The notes below the pieces were generated by a model. It was not told the DNA's origin and ran no database searches. It worked only from the letters and a program-made list of their open reading frames with translations. A stretch of 64,000 nucleotides of DNA from Gammaproteobacteria bacterium (GTDB lineage: Bacteria; Pseudomonadota; Gammaproteobacteria; UBA4575): positions 2,176,171-2,240,170 of the forward strand of contig JAWPMW010000001.1 of the NCBI GenBank assembly GCA_033344735.1, read 5' to 3'. Position numbers and translations under genes: made by a program. Below are positions 20,836-29,395 of the stretch, piece after piece. How positions within the stretch are numbered: position 1 is the first letter of the stretch; the number at the start of each line of letters is the position of its first letter.

Positions 20836-21030
20836 CAGTAACAGGCCGGTCTCCGGGCTCTCAAGTAGTTTGCCTATTTCTAAGCTAACGAATAAACAGT
20901 CTTCCCACACTGATGTGCAGTGACGTGGTAGTTTATTTACACTTGATTACCGTTGCGGGGGCAGCTCTGGGCTTTCACCAGATTCCCTGTTTCACCCTGT
21001 TTGTTAAATTAACAACAGGACACCTGTACC
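20836..21030 (-). promoter_or_regulatory. Cobalamin (B12) riboswitch aptamer upstream of btuB
   Basis: Reading the minus strand, the aptamer runs from an acaggtgtcctgt arm near 21025 through a-c-a-g-g-g-a-a-t-c-t-g-g-t-g, the conserved core gctgcccccgcaacggta (about 20952-20969), to the closing g-g-a-g-a-c-c-g-g-c-c-t-g-t near 20841-20855, whose cctgt pairs with the 5' acagg arm. This is the canonical B12-element layout. The remaining 138 bases to btuB hold the expression platform; a hairpin that hides the btuB Shine-Dalgarno (20703-20708) is expected but I did not fold it. It should shut down btuB, and probably the adenosyltransferase gene, when B12 is plentiful. Confidence 0.93.
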
Positions 21031-21102
21031 GCTGAATCAAAAGTTATGAAATTATCTTTGGATTATTTATCCGAAGTTTTTATTATCAACAGTCTACTAC
21101 AT

Positions 21103-21585
21103 TTAATTCGTTTGTAGTTGCACTAAATCTGATAAGACTTGGTCACTATGTGAGCTGGGTTTTACCTTGCGGTAAATCATTTTAATAATACCGCTGGGGT
21201 CAATAATAAAAGTATGTCGTTTAGCCAACTTGATAAAACCTAATGAAGTAAGTGATTGGTAGTGTTTAGCTACATGTCCATCTATATCGACCAACAACGG
21301 AAAGGGTAGATTATATTTTTCAGTAAATTCTGCATGGCTCTCAGAAGAGTCGACACTAATACCTAGAATTTGTGTATTTTGTGCGCGAATAGTTTTGTAA
21401 TCATCTCTAAATGCGCAAGCTTCTTTAGTGCATCCTGGCGTATCGTCTTTGGGATAAAAATACATTACTACCCATTGACCTCGATATTTTTCTAATGAGT
21501 GAGTTTGTCCATCCTGATCTATTAATTCAAATGAGGGGGCGACTTGTCCAATTTCAAGTGTATTTGCATGCAATGCGCTAAACAT
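21103..21585 (-). CDS. bcp: Thioredoxin-dependent peroxiredoxin, PrxQ/Bcp type
   Basis: 160 residues. The peroxidatic cysteine is in YFYPKDDTPGCTKEACAFRD; a second cysteine five residues later is the resolving position of the PrxQ/BCP class. It reduces hydroperoxides using thioredoxin. The N-terminus is short before the domain (MFSALHANTLEIGQVAPSFEL), so the protein is probably cytoplasmic. A single gene, with the B12 riboswitch downstream and a long AT-rich gap upstream. Confidence 0.9.
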   Translation of the reverse strand: MFSALHANTLEIGQVAPSFELIDQDGQTHSLEKYRGQWVVMYFYPKDDTPGCTKEACAFRDDYKTIRAQNTQILGISVDSSESHAEFTEKYNLPFPLLVDIDGHVAKHYQSLTSLGFIKLAKRHTFIIDPSGIIKMIYRKVKPSSHSDQVLSDLVQLQTN

Positions 21586-22052
21586 TCCTGTCGATAAAGT
21601 TAGAGTGATTGACGTAATTTACTGTATTGCTAGATGGTACATATTATATTCTGTGAATAGGAAGCTTAATCTAAATTGCATGCTAAATTTCACCACATAA
21701 TATTTAATTGCTGTCATAATAAATTCATAAAAATTTGCATGCGAATTATTCAGTTAATTATTACAGAAGTATCAAATAATTAAGACAAGTTGATTACGCA
21801 TCTTATAGCTAACATGACAATTAAGTAATTGTTAATTCATATAAGTTACATATTGTTCTGGATAATACACAGCTCGATAGTATTGAGTAGCACTAGATAT
21901 AATAAAGGCTAGTTCTTCTAGCTTCCTTCTATCGGTAAATAATTGCCATTAAATCATGGTAATAGGTTAATGTGATTAACTTCACAGTAAGTTGTGTCTA
22001 TAAAACTTGGTTAAGTAATTAAATAAATTAATATATTACAGTGAGTTACAAT
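21586..22052. other. AT-rich intergenic region between the peroxiredoxin and PEP-CTERM genes
   Basis: 467 bases with no credible gene. It should contain promoters for the two divergent genes. I see two palindrome-like sites around the hexamer gcatgc, at 21673-21690 (aaattgcatgctaaattt) and 21731-21747 (aaatttgcatgcgaatt), 59 bases apart, and a third gcatgc inside the peroxiredoxin gene. They may be operators, but gcatgc also occurs elsewhere in the window. No tRNA or RNA gene seen. Confidence 0.5.
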
Positions 22053-22760
22053 ATGTTTCTGAAACTCGATAACATGTCATTAAAAAATATGACTCGTATA
22101 TTAATTGTATTCTGTCTTCTTGTTGGGAATAACGCTTTTTCATCAGTGATTGAGTACAAGGCTAATTTGTTTGGCCCCGGTATGCAGGTGCATAACTGTA
22201 TTGATCTAGATTCAAGAGGGTCAATTTTCGGTGACTTCAATGAAAATGATGGGACATTATCTAACATTACGGGTGAACTAAAATTTGTCAGCATCATTGA
22301 TGGATTTATTAAACGTGGCTTTGGTAATGTTAAAAACTATGTGATTGGTAGCTTTAAAGAAAATGCACCAGACTTTTTGCAGGGCATGAATATTTTTGTT
22401 GATTTGTCTCGCGGTGCTGACTACGAAAGAACTATCGTGAATAAGAGAAAAGTAAGAGAATGGGGATGGGCGCTATTTTATGATCCTGCAGAATACTCTG
22501 ACGACATAGATGAATTATTTGCAAACCGAGATAATCTAAAAACATTACGGAATCCACATAAAACTTTTGCGCAATTATGTCCCAAGTACGCAAATGGTAA
22601 CAGTGCTGGAGATCATGGTTGGTGTAAGTCTGGAGTAGAGTTTTTTGCTGATAAAGGTAAAGAAATTCCTGCACCTGTACCGTTGCCTGCGGCGTTCTAT
22701 CTATTGTCTGCAGGATTAATTGGGCTTGTATCTTTTTCTCGCAAACGTACTGGCGCATAG
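22053..22760 (+). CDS. Secreted protein with PEP-CTERM-like sorting signal
   Basis: 235 residues from the ATG at 22053 (a GTG at 22041 is also possible, as is the ATG at 22074). A signal peptide ends near NNAFSS. The C-terminus has a VPLPAA motif, a hydrophobic helix (FYLLSAGLIGLVSFS) and a basic end (RKRTGA), the tripartite PEP-CTERM pattern recognised by exosortase. The middle 150 residues resemble no family I know. It is likely exported and possibly linked to extracellular polysaccharide. No exosortase gene is in the window. Confidence 0.75.
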   Translation: MFLKLDNMSLKNMTRILIVFCLLVGNNAFSSVIEYKANLFGPGMQVHNCIDLDSRGSIFGDFNENDGTLSNITGELKFVSIIDGFIKRGFGNVKNYVIGSFKENAPDFLQGMNIFVDLSRGADYERTIVNKRKVREWGWALFYDPAEYSDDIDELFANRDNLKTLRNPHKTFAQLCPKYANGNSAGDHGWCKSGVEFFADKGKEIPAPVPLPAAFYLLSAGLIGLVSFSRKRTGA

Positions 22761-22763
22761 TTG

Positions 22764-24167
22764 TTACGCTTTAATTTCTTTTTCGGTCAAATACCAATGA
22801 AGTTTGGTGTGCAGAGAAACGACTGATCCAACAATAATTAACGTTGGTCCTTGTACATGCTGCTCATCTACCAAGTTAGGCAAGCTAGTTAAATCTCCAA
22901 TTAATACACGCTGATCTGGTGTAGTACCCTTAGTGATTAGTGCTGCAGGGGTCTCTGTGGGTAAACCATGCTTGACTAATTGCTCGCAAATAATATTGAG
23001 TCCATGAAGACCCATGTAAAATACGATTGTTTGCTTAGAATGAGCAAGCATTTCCCAATTGAGGTTGACTGTTCCGTCTCTTAAATGTCCTGTTACAAAT
23101 GTGCATGCTTGTGCGTGATCACGGTGTGTCAGTGGTATTCCTGAATATGAAGCGCAGCCAGCAGCAGCAGTAATACCCGGAACTACTTGAAAATGAACTC
23201 CTTCTTCCATGAGTGTTTCTATTTCCTCACCACCACGCCCAAAAATGAAAGGGTCGCCACCTTTTAGTCGAAGTACACGCTTGCCTTCCTTGGCTAGCCG
23301 TACCAATAAATTATTAATTGATTCTTGTTGAATGGCATGGTTGGAACGTTGTTTGCCAGCATATATTTTATCAGCATCTTTTCTGACTAAATCCATGATT
23401 TGATCTGAAACTAAACGATCATAAACCACGACATCTGCTTGTTGCATTAAGCGTAAGGCCCTAAATGTTAGAAGATCAGGGTCTCCTGGGCCAGCGCCAA
23501 CAAGATAAACTTCACCTTTGCCTTCGCTGCTGAAGTCTTTATTCTCTATTTTACGTTGCAGTGATTCTTCCGCTGCTGAAAGTTTTCCAGCCAGCACCAT
23601 TTCAGCAATAGGACCTTGCAGTACTTCTTCCCAAAAACGCCGTCGTGAATCTTCATCTTGAATAGTCTCTGCAATTTTTTGTCGATATTTTTCCAACAAA
23701 GATGCTAATGAGCCATAAGCAGAAGGAGTGCAGCGTTCTAGATTTCTACGAAGTAAGCGTGCCAATACCGGGGAGGCGCCACCGGTAGTGACTGCAATTT
23801 GAATTGGGTCACGATCAATGACAGATGGCAACACAACATCACCGTGTTTAAAATTGTCAGCAACATTAACAAGAATATTTTTTTGTTTCGCTAAATTGCT
23901 AATGTGTTTATTTAGCGTTGCTTCATTAGTGGCGGCAATAATTAAGCACTGGTTTTGAATGTCGTCGTCTGAGAAATTACGTATATGCAGACAAAGAGAG
24001 TGAGTTTTGCATAATATTTTTATTTCATCACAGACGGCAGTTGCGATGACAGTTGTATGTGCTTTAGCTTTACATAGCATTTTTAATTTGCGTGCAGCAA
24101 TCTTTCCGCCACCGACAACTAGGCAAGGTTTGTCTTTAATGTCTATGAATAGGGGAAGGAGGCTCAT
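22764..24167 (-). CDS. cysG: Sirohaem synthase CysG (trifunctional)
   Basis: 467 residues, normal for the fusion. The N-terminal half is the precorrin-2 dehydrogenase/ferrochelatase (NAD site VVGGGKIAARKLKMLC; ITTGGASPVLARLLR). The C-terminal half is uroporphyrinogen III methyltransferase (VGAGPGDPDLLTFRALRLM; RLKGGDPFIFGRGGEE; GITAAAGCASYSGIPLTHRD). It makes sirohaem, the cofactor of DsrAB and of assimilatory sulfite/nitrite reductases. The start overlaps the end of the DsrS-like gene by four bases, tying it to a sulfur-related operon rather than to cysteine synthesis genes. Confidence 0.96.
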   Translation of the reverse strand: MSLLPLFIDIKDKPCLVVGGGKIAARKLKMLCKAKAHTTVIATAVCDEIKILCKTHSLCLHIRNFSDDDIQNQCLIIAATNEATLNKHISNLAKQKNILVNVADNFKHGDVVLPSVIDRDPIQIAVTTGGASPVLARLLRRNLERCTPSAYGSLASLLEKYRQKIAETIQDEDSRRRFWEEVLQGPIAEMVLAGKLSAAEESLQRKIENKDFSSEGKGEVYLVGAGPGDPDLLTFRALRLMQQADVVVYDRLVSDQIMDLVRKDADKIYAGKQRSNHAIQQESINNLLVRLAKEGKRVLRLKGGDPFIFGRGGEEIETLMEEGVHFQVVPGITAAAGCASYSGIPLTHRDHAQACTFVTGHLRDGTVNLNWEMLAHSKQTIVFYMGLHGLNIICEQLVKHGLPTETPAALITKGTTPDQRVLIGDLTSLPNLVDEQHVQGPTLIIVGSVVSLHTKLHWYLTEKEIKA

Positions 24168-25264
24168 GATTCTTTAAGTATATTGAGTTGATATAATATC
24201 GGATCAGTCAGGTGAACTATACGTTTGCGCATTACAGAACCAATTGCATCTGTAACACCAAATACAGGATCTAGTAATGATTCGCTTACCATAGACAAGT
24301 ATATTACTGCATATAGATGCGCTTTGGCATCTGCATGTAGATTTAAAATGCTATTTAGCACATCAGAGGAGTTGTTGAATATTTTCTCAGCATATACTTC
24401 AAGCTCATTAATATCACGCCAACGAAATTTTTGTTGACTGTCTAGACAAAAATATTCTCCAATTGTGTTAAATATCTCCACTGCAACATCTTGATCGTTT
24501 GGTTTTTTGAGCACTGTGATTATTGCTTCTAAGGTGGCTTGACCTTGAGCGCTTAACAATGACGCGAGTTTCTGTATGTATACATTTGAGGAATCTGCAG
24601 TATTAAAATACTTTTCTAATGAGTGTGCTGTTGTTTCTATCGGCAATGATTCTGGGCACTGTTTTATAAAGCCTACATAAAATGTGTTACGGCGTTTACC
24701 ACGTTTCCAAATATCCAATTTTGTTTTTTCATCAATTAAGTTTGGTTGCAGTATCAAGCGTACAGATTTCATTAATGCTCTGGATGATTCTTCAAAAGGT
24801 AAAAATTCAACTAAGAAGGTAGCTAATTCTTTCCCCATGGCGCCTTGTGCGACTTCCTTAGATTCCAGTAAGCAGCGAGCATTGTCTGAGTTGGGTTCGC
24901 ACCACCATGCGCGCCTAGCAATCTCATTTGTAAGGCCGTTGGCATGGACGACAGCAACAACTGCTTCCGGTTCACCTAATAAGAGTAGTTTTTCTAGACT
25001 ATCATTGCGTGCTTGCCCCATGCGTGTCCAGCGGCGTAAAAAAACTGGATACCCACCAGGAGAGCCAAGTACATTTGTAGACAACCATTGGCGCACGATT
25101 TTTAAATATTTTTCATCTTTGCAGTTAGCATGCAAAGTAATTTTGGCCTCACCTTTATCGGAAAGTGCATAAAGTTCCATGCGTGATTCGTCAATGCGAA
25201 TGGCTTGCAGAGATTGCGCTAGTAAAACATTAAGACGCAGTTTGTCTTCGTGAGACAAGTCCAT
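24164..25264 (-). CDS. dsrS: DsrS-like protein
   Basis: 366 residues starting at the ATG at 25264, which shares its first base with the stop of the VWA gene (TAATG); a longer frame starts upstream but would overlap. The N-terminus MDLSHEDKLRLNVLLAQ and the stretch GSPGGYPVFLRRWTRMGQAR match my memory of the DsrS family, a soluble cytoplasmic protein encoded at the end of the dsr operon of Allochromatium and reported to affect dsr expression. I see no catalytic motif. It is mostly helical in character, with a leucine-rich middle. Here it is 24 kb from dsrA, in the cysG operon. Assignment by recalled similarity only. Confidence 0.6.
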   Translation of the reverse strand: MDLSHEDKLRLNVLLAQSLQAIRIDESRMELYALSDKGEAKITLHANCKDEKYLKIVRQWLSTNVLGSPGGYPVFLRRWTRMGQARNDSLEKLLLLGEPEAVVAVVHANGLTNEIARRAWWCEPNSDNARCLLESKEVAQGAMGKELATFLVEFLPFEESSRALMKSVRLILQPNLIDEKTKLDIWKRGKRRNTFYVGFIKQCPESLPIETTAHSLEKYFNTADSSNVYIQKLASLLSAQGQATLEAIITVLKKPNDQDVAVEIFNTIGEYFCLDSQQKFRWRDINELEVYAEKIFNNSSDVLNSILNLHADAKAHLYAVIYLSMVSESLLDPVFGVTDAIGSVMRKRIVHLTDPILYQLNILKES

Positions 25265-26493
25265 TAGTTGAGCTGGATGCGTTGACCAAAAGGTACTGAC
25301 TGGTTGCCTTTGACTAACCAAATGACAGAATAGTTTGGTTGGTAGTCTGGGAACCTTCCGACACAGTCACTAAAGTAAACTAACAGCTCAGGTGCTTGAT
25401 CTTGTTTTTCCACCCAATCGAATACAGGACGAAAGTCAGTACCTCCGCCACCCATGAATGTTTTTGGTAGTGAAAATTGATCCCATGATTCAAAGATCCA
25501 AGGAGAGCCGGGCGCAAGTTCCGCATCACAAGCAAGTAGACTAATGCGTGCACGTAGCTGACCTTTAATGGCATCTATTTCACAAAGAAATTCATTCATT
25601 TCTTCGTCTCCAATTGAGCCACTGACATCGATAGCAACTACCATATTTACTTGTGAACTGCGTAGGCTAGGGAATATGGAAGGGTCGCCACGGCGCGATG
25701 ATGGGCGTGAATAATTGTAATCATCTCTTGCGGTTGCAGTCATGTGCCTTGCTAACAATGCTCGCCATGGTAGTTTTGGCTGCAACATGAATTCAACCAT
25801 GCGCGCCATAGATTTACTTAGTTTTCCAGCTTGCTGTGCTTGTAGGGCTGCGCCGGCTAAACGTTGTTGCCATTGCACTGATAAGTTCTCTAACTCTTGC
25901 TGCGACATTGTGGCGGGTTGAGGGCTGCCATTATCATTAGAATTATTGTTGCTATCAGACTCACTTTCTCCATTTGTTTGTTGCTCTTGAGATTCAGAAG
26001 GATCTTCGTTGTTGTCTGTTGGGTCTTCTGATTGTTCGTTGCCTTCGTCTTCATTTTCTGAGCTATCAGCTTCACCATCTTCTTTATCTTCTAAACAACG
26101 GTATATTTCTTCTGCTGTCATACCGGCAAAGCTATCTTCTATGAGAGTGCCTGGTGGCGGGGTAAAACCTTCTTCAATCAGTAGAGGGTTAACAGTGTAT
26201 TCACATGCTAAATCCCAACGATGTTTTATTCGGTGACCACGTCGCGCAAAATGAGACAGTGCGCAATGCAGCGCTTGCTTAGCCAATACGAATTGAGTTT
26301 CGGAACCATGTAATTGATTTATGTATTCGTAATTGAAGTATATTTTTTTAGCATCTGTAGTGGCACTTATACACCAGGAAGGATCACCCATTTCTAACGG
26401 CATTCTTAATACTAATGCGCCTAGAAATGGTTTATCTAAGATTAGGCGAGTGCGTGCAGCAGCGAGTTTTGTTTCAACAGAGTTTTCGTCCAA
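25264..26493 (-). CDS. VWA-like protein with putative metallopeptidase-like N-terminal domain (DUF2201 type)
   Basis: 409 residues. An N-terminal domain (about 1-130) contains a histidine pair in ALHCALSHFARRGHR. A very acidic low-complexity linker (about 136-195, rich in E, D, N, S and Q) follows, and then a C-terminal VWA-like domain with the MIDAS-type motif VVAIDVSGSIGDEEM (D-x-S-x-S). The best start is a TTG at 26493, since no earlier ATG exists and the next Met is 30 residues in. With the adjacent MoxR ATPase this forms a typical MoxR-VWA chaperone pair that helps assemble or insert cofactors into a client enzyme. The client here may be a sirohaem protein; this is inference. Confidence 0.8.
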   Translation of the reverse strand: MDENSVETKLAAARTRLILDKPFLGALVLRMPLEMGDPSWCISATTDAKKIYFNYEYINQLHGSETQFVLAKQALHCALSHFARRGHRIKHRWDLACEYTVNPLLIEEGFTPPPGTLIEDSFAGMTAEEIYRCLEDKEDGEADSSENEDEGNEQSEDPTDNNEDPSESQEQQTNGESESDSNNNSNDNGSPQPATMSQQELENLSVQWQQRLAGAALQAQQAGKLSKSMARMVEFMLQPKLPWRALLARHMTATARDDYNYSRPSSRRGDPSIFPSLRSSQVNMVVAIDVSGSIGDEEMNEFLCEIDAIKGQLRARISLLACDAELAPGSPWIFESWDQFSLPKTFMGGGGTDFRPVFDWVEKQDQAPELLVYFSDCVGRFPDYQPNYSVIWLVKGNQSVPFGQRIQLN

Positions 26494-26506
26494 AGCAAAT
26501 ACTTTG

Positions 26507-27553
26507 TTAGTTTTCGTAAAGCATTAAGTCAGCAACTGAATCTGCCCAAGAAGCAAATTCAGGCAGTGAGAAAATCTTTTCGCCGATAGCACGGTGCATA
26601 TCTGAAATCATCATTACACCCAATTCTCTTTGTGGGAACTTATGTGCATAAGTAAGAATATTACCTTGTAATGTTTCGGCATTGTCTGAGCTATTAACAC
26701 GAATAGCTTGGCCTACAAGTGCAGAAGCGACAGCGTATTGGAGATCTATTTCCGAAGGCACTGGTACTTCTTTGCCATTCACAATGTCTTCTATATTAGG
26801 CATTGAGTCTAAGTTGGCAATGAAGGCATTCAATTCAACACCTGCGGCAGGACCAACACATGCTTGCAACGTTTCTAATAACACTGTGCCTTGGCCAATA
26901 AATTTTTGTAGTGCACGGTGTGTGAATTCCCAAGATCGTGGTGATGGAAATGCCATAGGGTTTTGCGCAGCATCAAATTCAAAAATTAAGTCCGGCCGAA
27001 AACGTAGGAAAGCAATAATACGGTCATCAATATTATTAGCGTATGCCCAGGCAACCCAGTCATCTAAATTCACATCTACTTCATAATGAGAAAAACGATT
27101 CGCAAGTGGTGCTGGCATAGTATAAGTTACTCCGCGATCACCTTGACGATTGCCTGCAGCGAGAATTGCCCATCCATTAGGGACATCATAGTGTCCTAAT
27201 TTACGGTCTAAAATTAACTGATACGCGGCAGCAGAAACACTCGGGGCCGCCGAGGTAATTTCATCTAGAAACAAAATTCCCTGGCTGCCATGGCGTTCTT
27301 TATTAGGCAGCATAGAGGGAATTGCCCATTCGACGCTAGAGTCAACTCTAAATGGAATGCCGCGCAAATCACTTGGTTCCATTTGTGAAAGACGTATATC
27401 AATCATTGGTACCGAATTGCGCTCAGCAACTTGCGCTACGATTTGAGATTTACCCACTCCCGGTGGTCCCCACAACATCACTGGAGTGTGTTGGCCTTGA
27501 GTAGCGCCATGAAATTCTTTATCTAGAACAGTAAATAAATGTGCGGGTCTCAT
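26507..27553 (-). CDS. MoxR-family AAA+ ATPase
   Basis: 348 residues from the ATG at 27553, which avoids overlap with the upstream Sel1 gene. Walker A VMLWGPPGVGKSQIVAQ, Walker B GILFLDEITSAAPSV, sensor 1 WAILAAGNRQGD and an arginine-rich APLANRFSHYEVD segment are all present. MoxR ATPases work with VWA proteins, here encoded 13 bases downstream, to remodel client enzymes (compare CbbQ/CbbO and NorQ/NorD). Located with cysG and dsrS-like genes. Confidence 0.9.
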   Translation of the reverse strand: MRPAHLFTVLDKEFHGATQGQHTPVMLWGPPGVGKSQIVAQVAERNSVPMIDIRLSQMEPSDLRGIPFRVDSSVEWAIPSMLPNKERHGSQGILFLDEITSAAPSVSAAAYQLILDRKLGHYDVPNGWAILAAGNRQGDRGVTYTMPAPLANRFSHYEVDVNLDDWVAWAYANNIDDRIIAFLRFRPDLIFEFDAAQNPMAFPSPRSWEFTHRALQKFIGQGTVLLETLQACVGPAAGVELNAFIANLDSMPNIEDIVNGKEVPVPSEIDLQYAVASALVGQAIRVNSSDNAETLQGNILTYAHKFPQRELGVMMISDMHRAIGEKIFSLPEFASWADSVADLMLYEN

Positions 27554-27611
27554 GAGGAATTTTTGTTTGTATCGGAAATTTAAAAGAGTAGTTATGAATG
27601 TTTGGCTGGGA

Positions 27612-28037
27612 TTAGAACCCTGCTTTTTTGTACCACTCTGAGGCTTTTTCTTCGTCCTTCTCAATTAATGTGCCTTGTTCATACATCATGGCTAAAGTGG
27701 TTTGTGAGCCAGCAAGACCTTGTTCTGCGGCTTTAGTAAACCATTCCACTGCCAGTGGACCATTTTGTTCTACACAGTCGCCTTCCATATACATAAAGCC
27801 TAGACCATGTTGAGCAAGTGCATGGCCTTGTTCGGCAGCGGCACTCATCCACTTAAATGCTGACTCCGGGCTTTCGACAACTCCCAAGCCGTTCTGACAC
27901 ATGATGGCAACACGATGCTGTGCGTCTGCATAGCCTTTTTCAGCTAATGGAGACAATAGCTGCATTGCACGTGAAAAATGTTTGGACTCAAATGACTGTA
28001 TGCCACTAGCGAAATCAATTTCTTCTGCTTCTTCCAT
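27612..28037 (-). CDS. Sel1-repeat protein
   Basis: 141 residues built from about three Sel1-like repeats (YADAQHRVAIMCQNGLGV, ALAQHGLGFMYMEGDCV, AGSQTTLAMMYEQGTLI). Sel1/TPR-like proteins act as protein-binding scaffolds. No signal peptide is visible, so it is probably cytoplasmic. First gene of the minus-strand group that continues with moxR, the VWA gene, dsrS-like and cysG; a gap of 58 bases to moxR fits one transcript. Confidence 0.82.
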   Translation of the reverse strand: MEEAEEIDFASGIQSFESKHFSRAMQLLSPLAEKGYADAQHRVAIMCQNGLGVVESPESAFKWMSAAAEQGHALAQHGLGFMYMEGDCVEQNGPLAVEWFTKAAEQGLAGSQTTLAMMYEQGTLIEKDEEKASEWYKKAGF

Positions 28038-28237
28038 TGAATGACTCTTAATAAGGATTAAATTCAGAGCATAAGTTTAAAACAAACCTTGGTGACACCG
28101 AATACCCCTGATGAGTGACTAGGCAATGTGAAATATATGTATTTATTTCAATGGGTTATTCGCCCCTCCATAGAGATATTTTGATGCTTATGGACATTTT
28201 GTATGCTGCCTGCCCTTTACAATAATCGTGAAATCAA

Positions 28238-29362
28238 ATGGCAGCAGTATTAGCAGAGTCGCAGCAAGAAATAGACGCATTTATGCGTGGCGCTATCGGT
28301 CGAGTTGCTACGGGCCCAGAGTACAGTAAGGATCTGTCTTTCGAGGAATCACGAGCAGTCATGAATTATATATTGCGTGATGTCGCTGACCCTATTCAAG
28401 CTGGAGTCTATCTAATTGCGCTGAGAATGAAGCGTGAAACTGATGATGAGAATGGCGGTAGCTTGCAGGCAATTCTTGACCAGACAGAGCGCGTCATTGC
28501 TGATGTGGATGCTGTGGTTGATATCGCTGAGCCTTATGACGGATATATGCGCGGTGCGCCTGTGATGGCGTTTTTACCGGCTTTACTATCGGCTTGCGGT
28601 CTGCCTGCTCTGAGTCATGGTTTAGAAGAAGTAGGGCCAAAATTTGGTGTGACTCATCGAAAAGTTTTGCGAGAAGCAGGTATTAATGTTGACCTGACGC
28701 CAAGCCAAGCAGTAGATAGAATTAATAATAAAGATATTGGTTGGAGTTACATTGACCAAGCCAGTTTCTGTAAACCGTTGCATGACTTAGTGCCGTTAAG
28801 AAAAAGAATAATTAAACGTCCAGTCTTAACCACGGTGGAAGTACTAGCAAAACCCATTAGCGGTAAAAAATCTACCCATTTAATGACAGGCTATGTACAT
28901 AAGCCATACCCACCTGTGTATGAGAGGTTAGCAAAATTAGCCGGGTACGAATCTGCAGTATTAGTGCGCGGAGTTGAAGGTGGAGTGACACCTGCATTGA
29001 ACAAGCCGGCAAAATATTTTCAATACCATGGTTTGCAGGGTGAATTGATAGAAGTAGATTTAGTACCGTCCGATCTTGGTATTGAGCAGTCTAAACGTTG
29101 TGTACCAATTCCTGAACACATTACACAGACAGATGTAAATGGCGAAGATATAGTAGATGTAGGCGCCTTATCTAAAGTTAGTGCGCAGGCAGGACTTGAA
29201 GCGCTAGACGGGAAAGGAGGTCCTGCAAAGGATTGTCTCACATACTCAGCTGCTATAATGCTTCAGCATTTAGGCAAAGCAGAATCACTTAAGCAAGGGG
29301 CCGAAATGGTTTCTGATGTCATCGCGGCTGGCAAAGCGATGAGTTGTTTTCAAACCAGTTAA
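28238..29362 (+). CDS. Anthranilate phosphoribosyltransferase-like protein (TrpD2/YbiB-like)
   Basis: 374 residues of the nucleoside phosphorylase-III/TrpD fold: a helical N-terminal domain (DLSFEESRAVMNYILRDVADPIQAGVYLIALRMK) and a C-terminal alpha/beta domain. The glycine-rich phosphate-binding motif expected in TrpD (D-G-T-G-G-D) is replaced by DGYMRGAPVMAF, so tryptophan synthesis is unlikely. TrpD2/YbiB proteins lacking this activity are known. No other trp gene is near. Its neighbours (dsrS-like, cysG and a 64-aa conserved-looking protein) suggest a role linked to sulfur metabolism, but that is inference. Confidence 0.75.
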   Translation: MAAVLAESQQEIDAFMRGAIGRVATGPEYSKDLSFEESRAVMNYILRDVADPIQAGVYLIALRMKRETDDENGGSLQAILDQTERVIADVDAVVDIAEPYDGYMRGAPVMAFLPALLSACGLPALSHGLEEVGPKFGVTHRKVLREAGINVDLTPSQAVDRINNKDIGWSYIDQASFCKPLHDLVPLRKRIIKRPVLTTVEVLAKPISGKKSTHLMTGYVHKPYPPVYERLAKLAGYESAVLVRGVEGGVTPALNKPAKYFQYHGLQGELIEVDLVPSDLGIEQSKRCVPIPEHITQTDVNGEDIVDVGALSKVSAQAGLEALDGKGGPAKDCLTYSAAIMLQHLGKAESLKQGAEMVSDVIAAGKAMSCFQTS

Positions 29363-29395
29363 ATTTTAGTTAATTTTTAAATAGGAGGTTTTACT

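Noticed and set aside
26009-27086. Plus-strand open frames antisense to the VWA and MoxR genes
   Set aside because: They mirror strongly conserved genes with Walker and MIDAS motifs, contain low-complexity serine runs caused by the acidic linker, and have no ribosome-binding site.
28238-29362. Calling the TrpD-like gene tryptophan biosynthetic trpD
   Set aside because: The phosphate-binding D-G-T-G-G-D motif is missing and no other trp gene is nearby.
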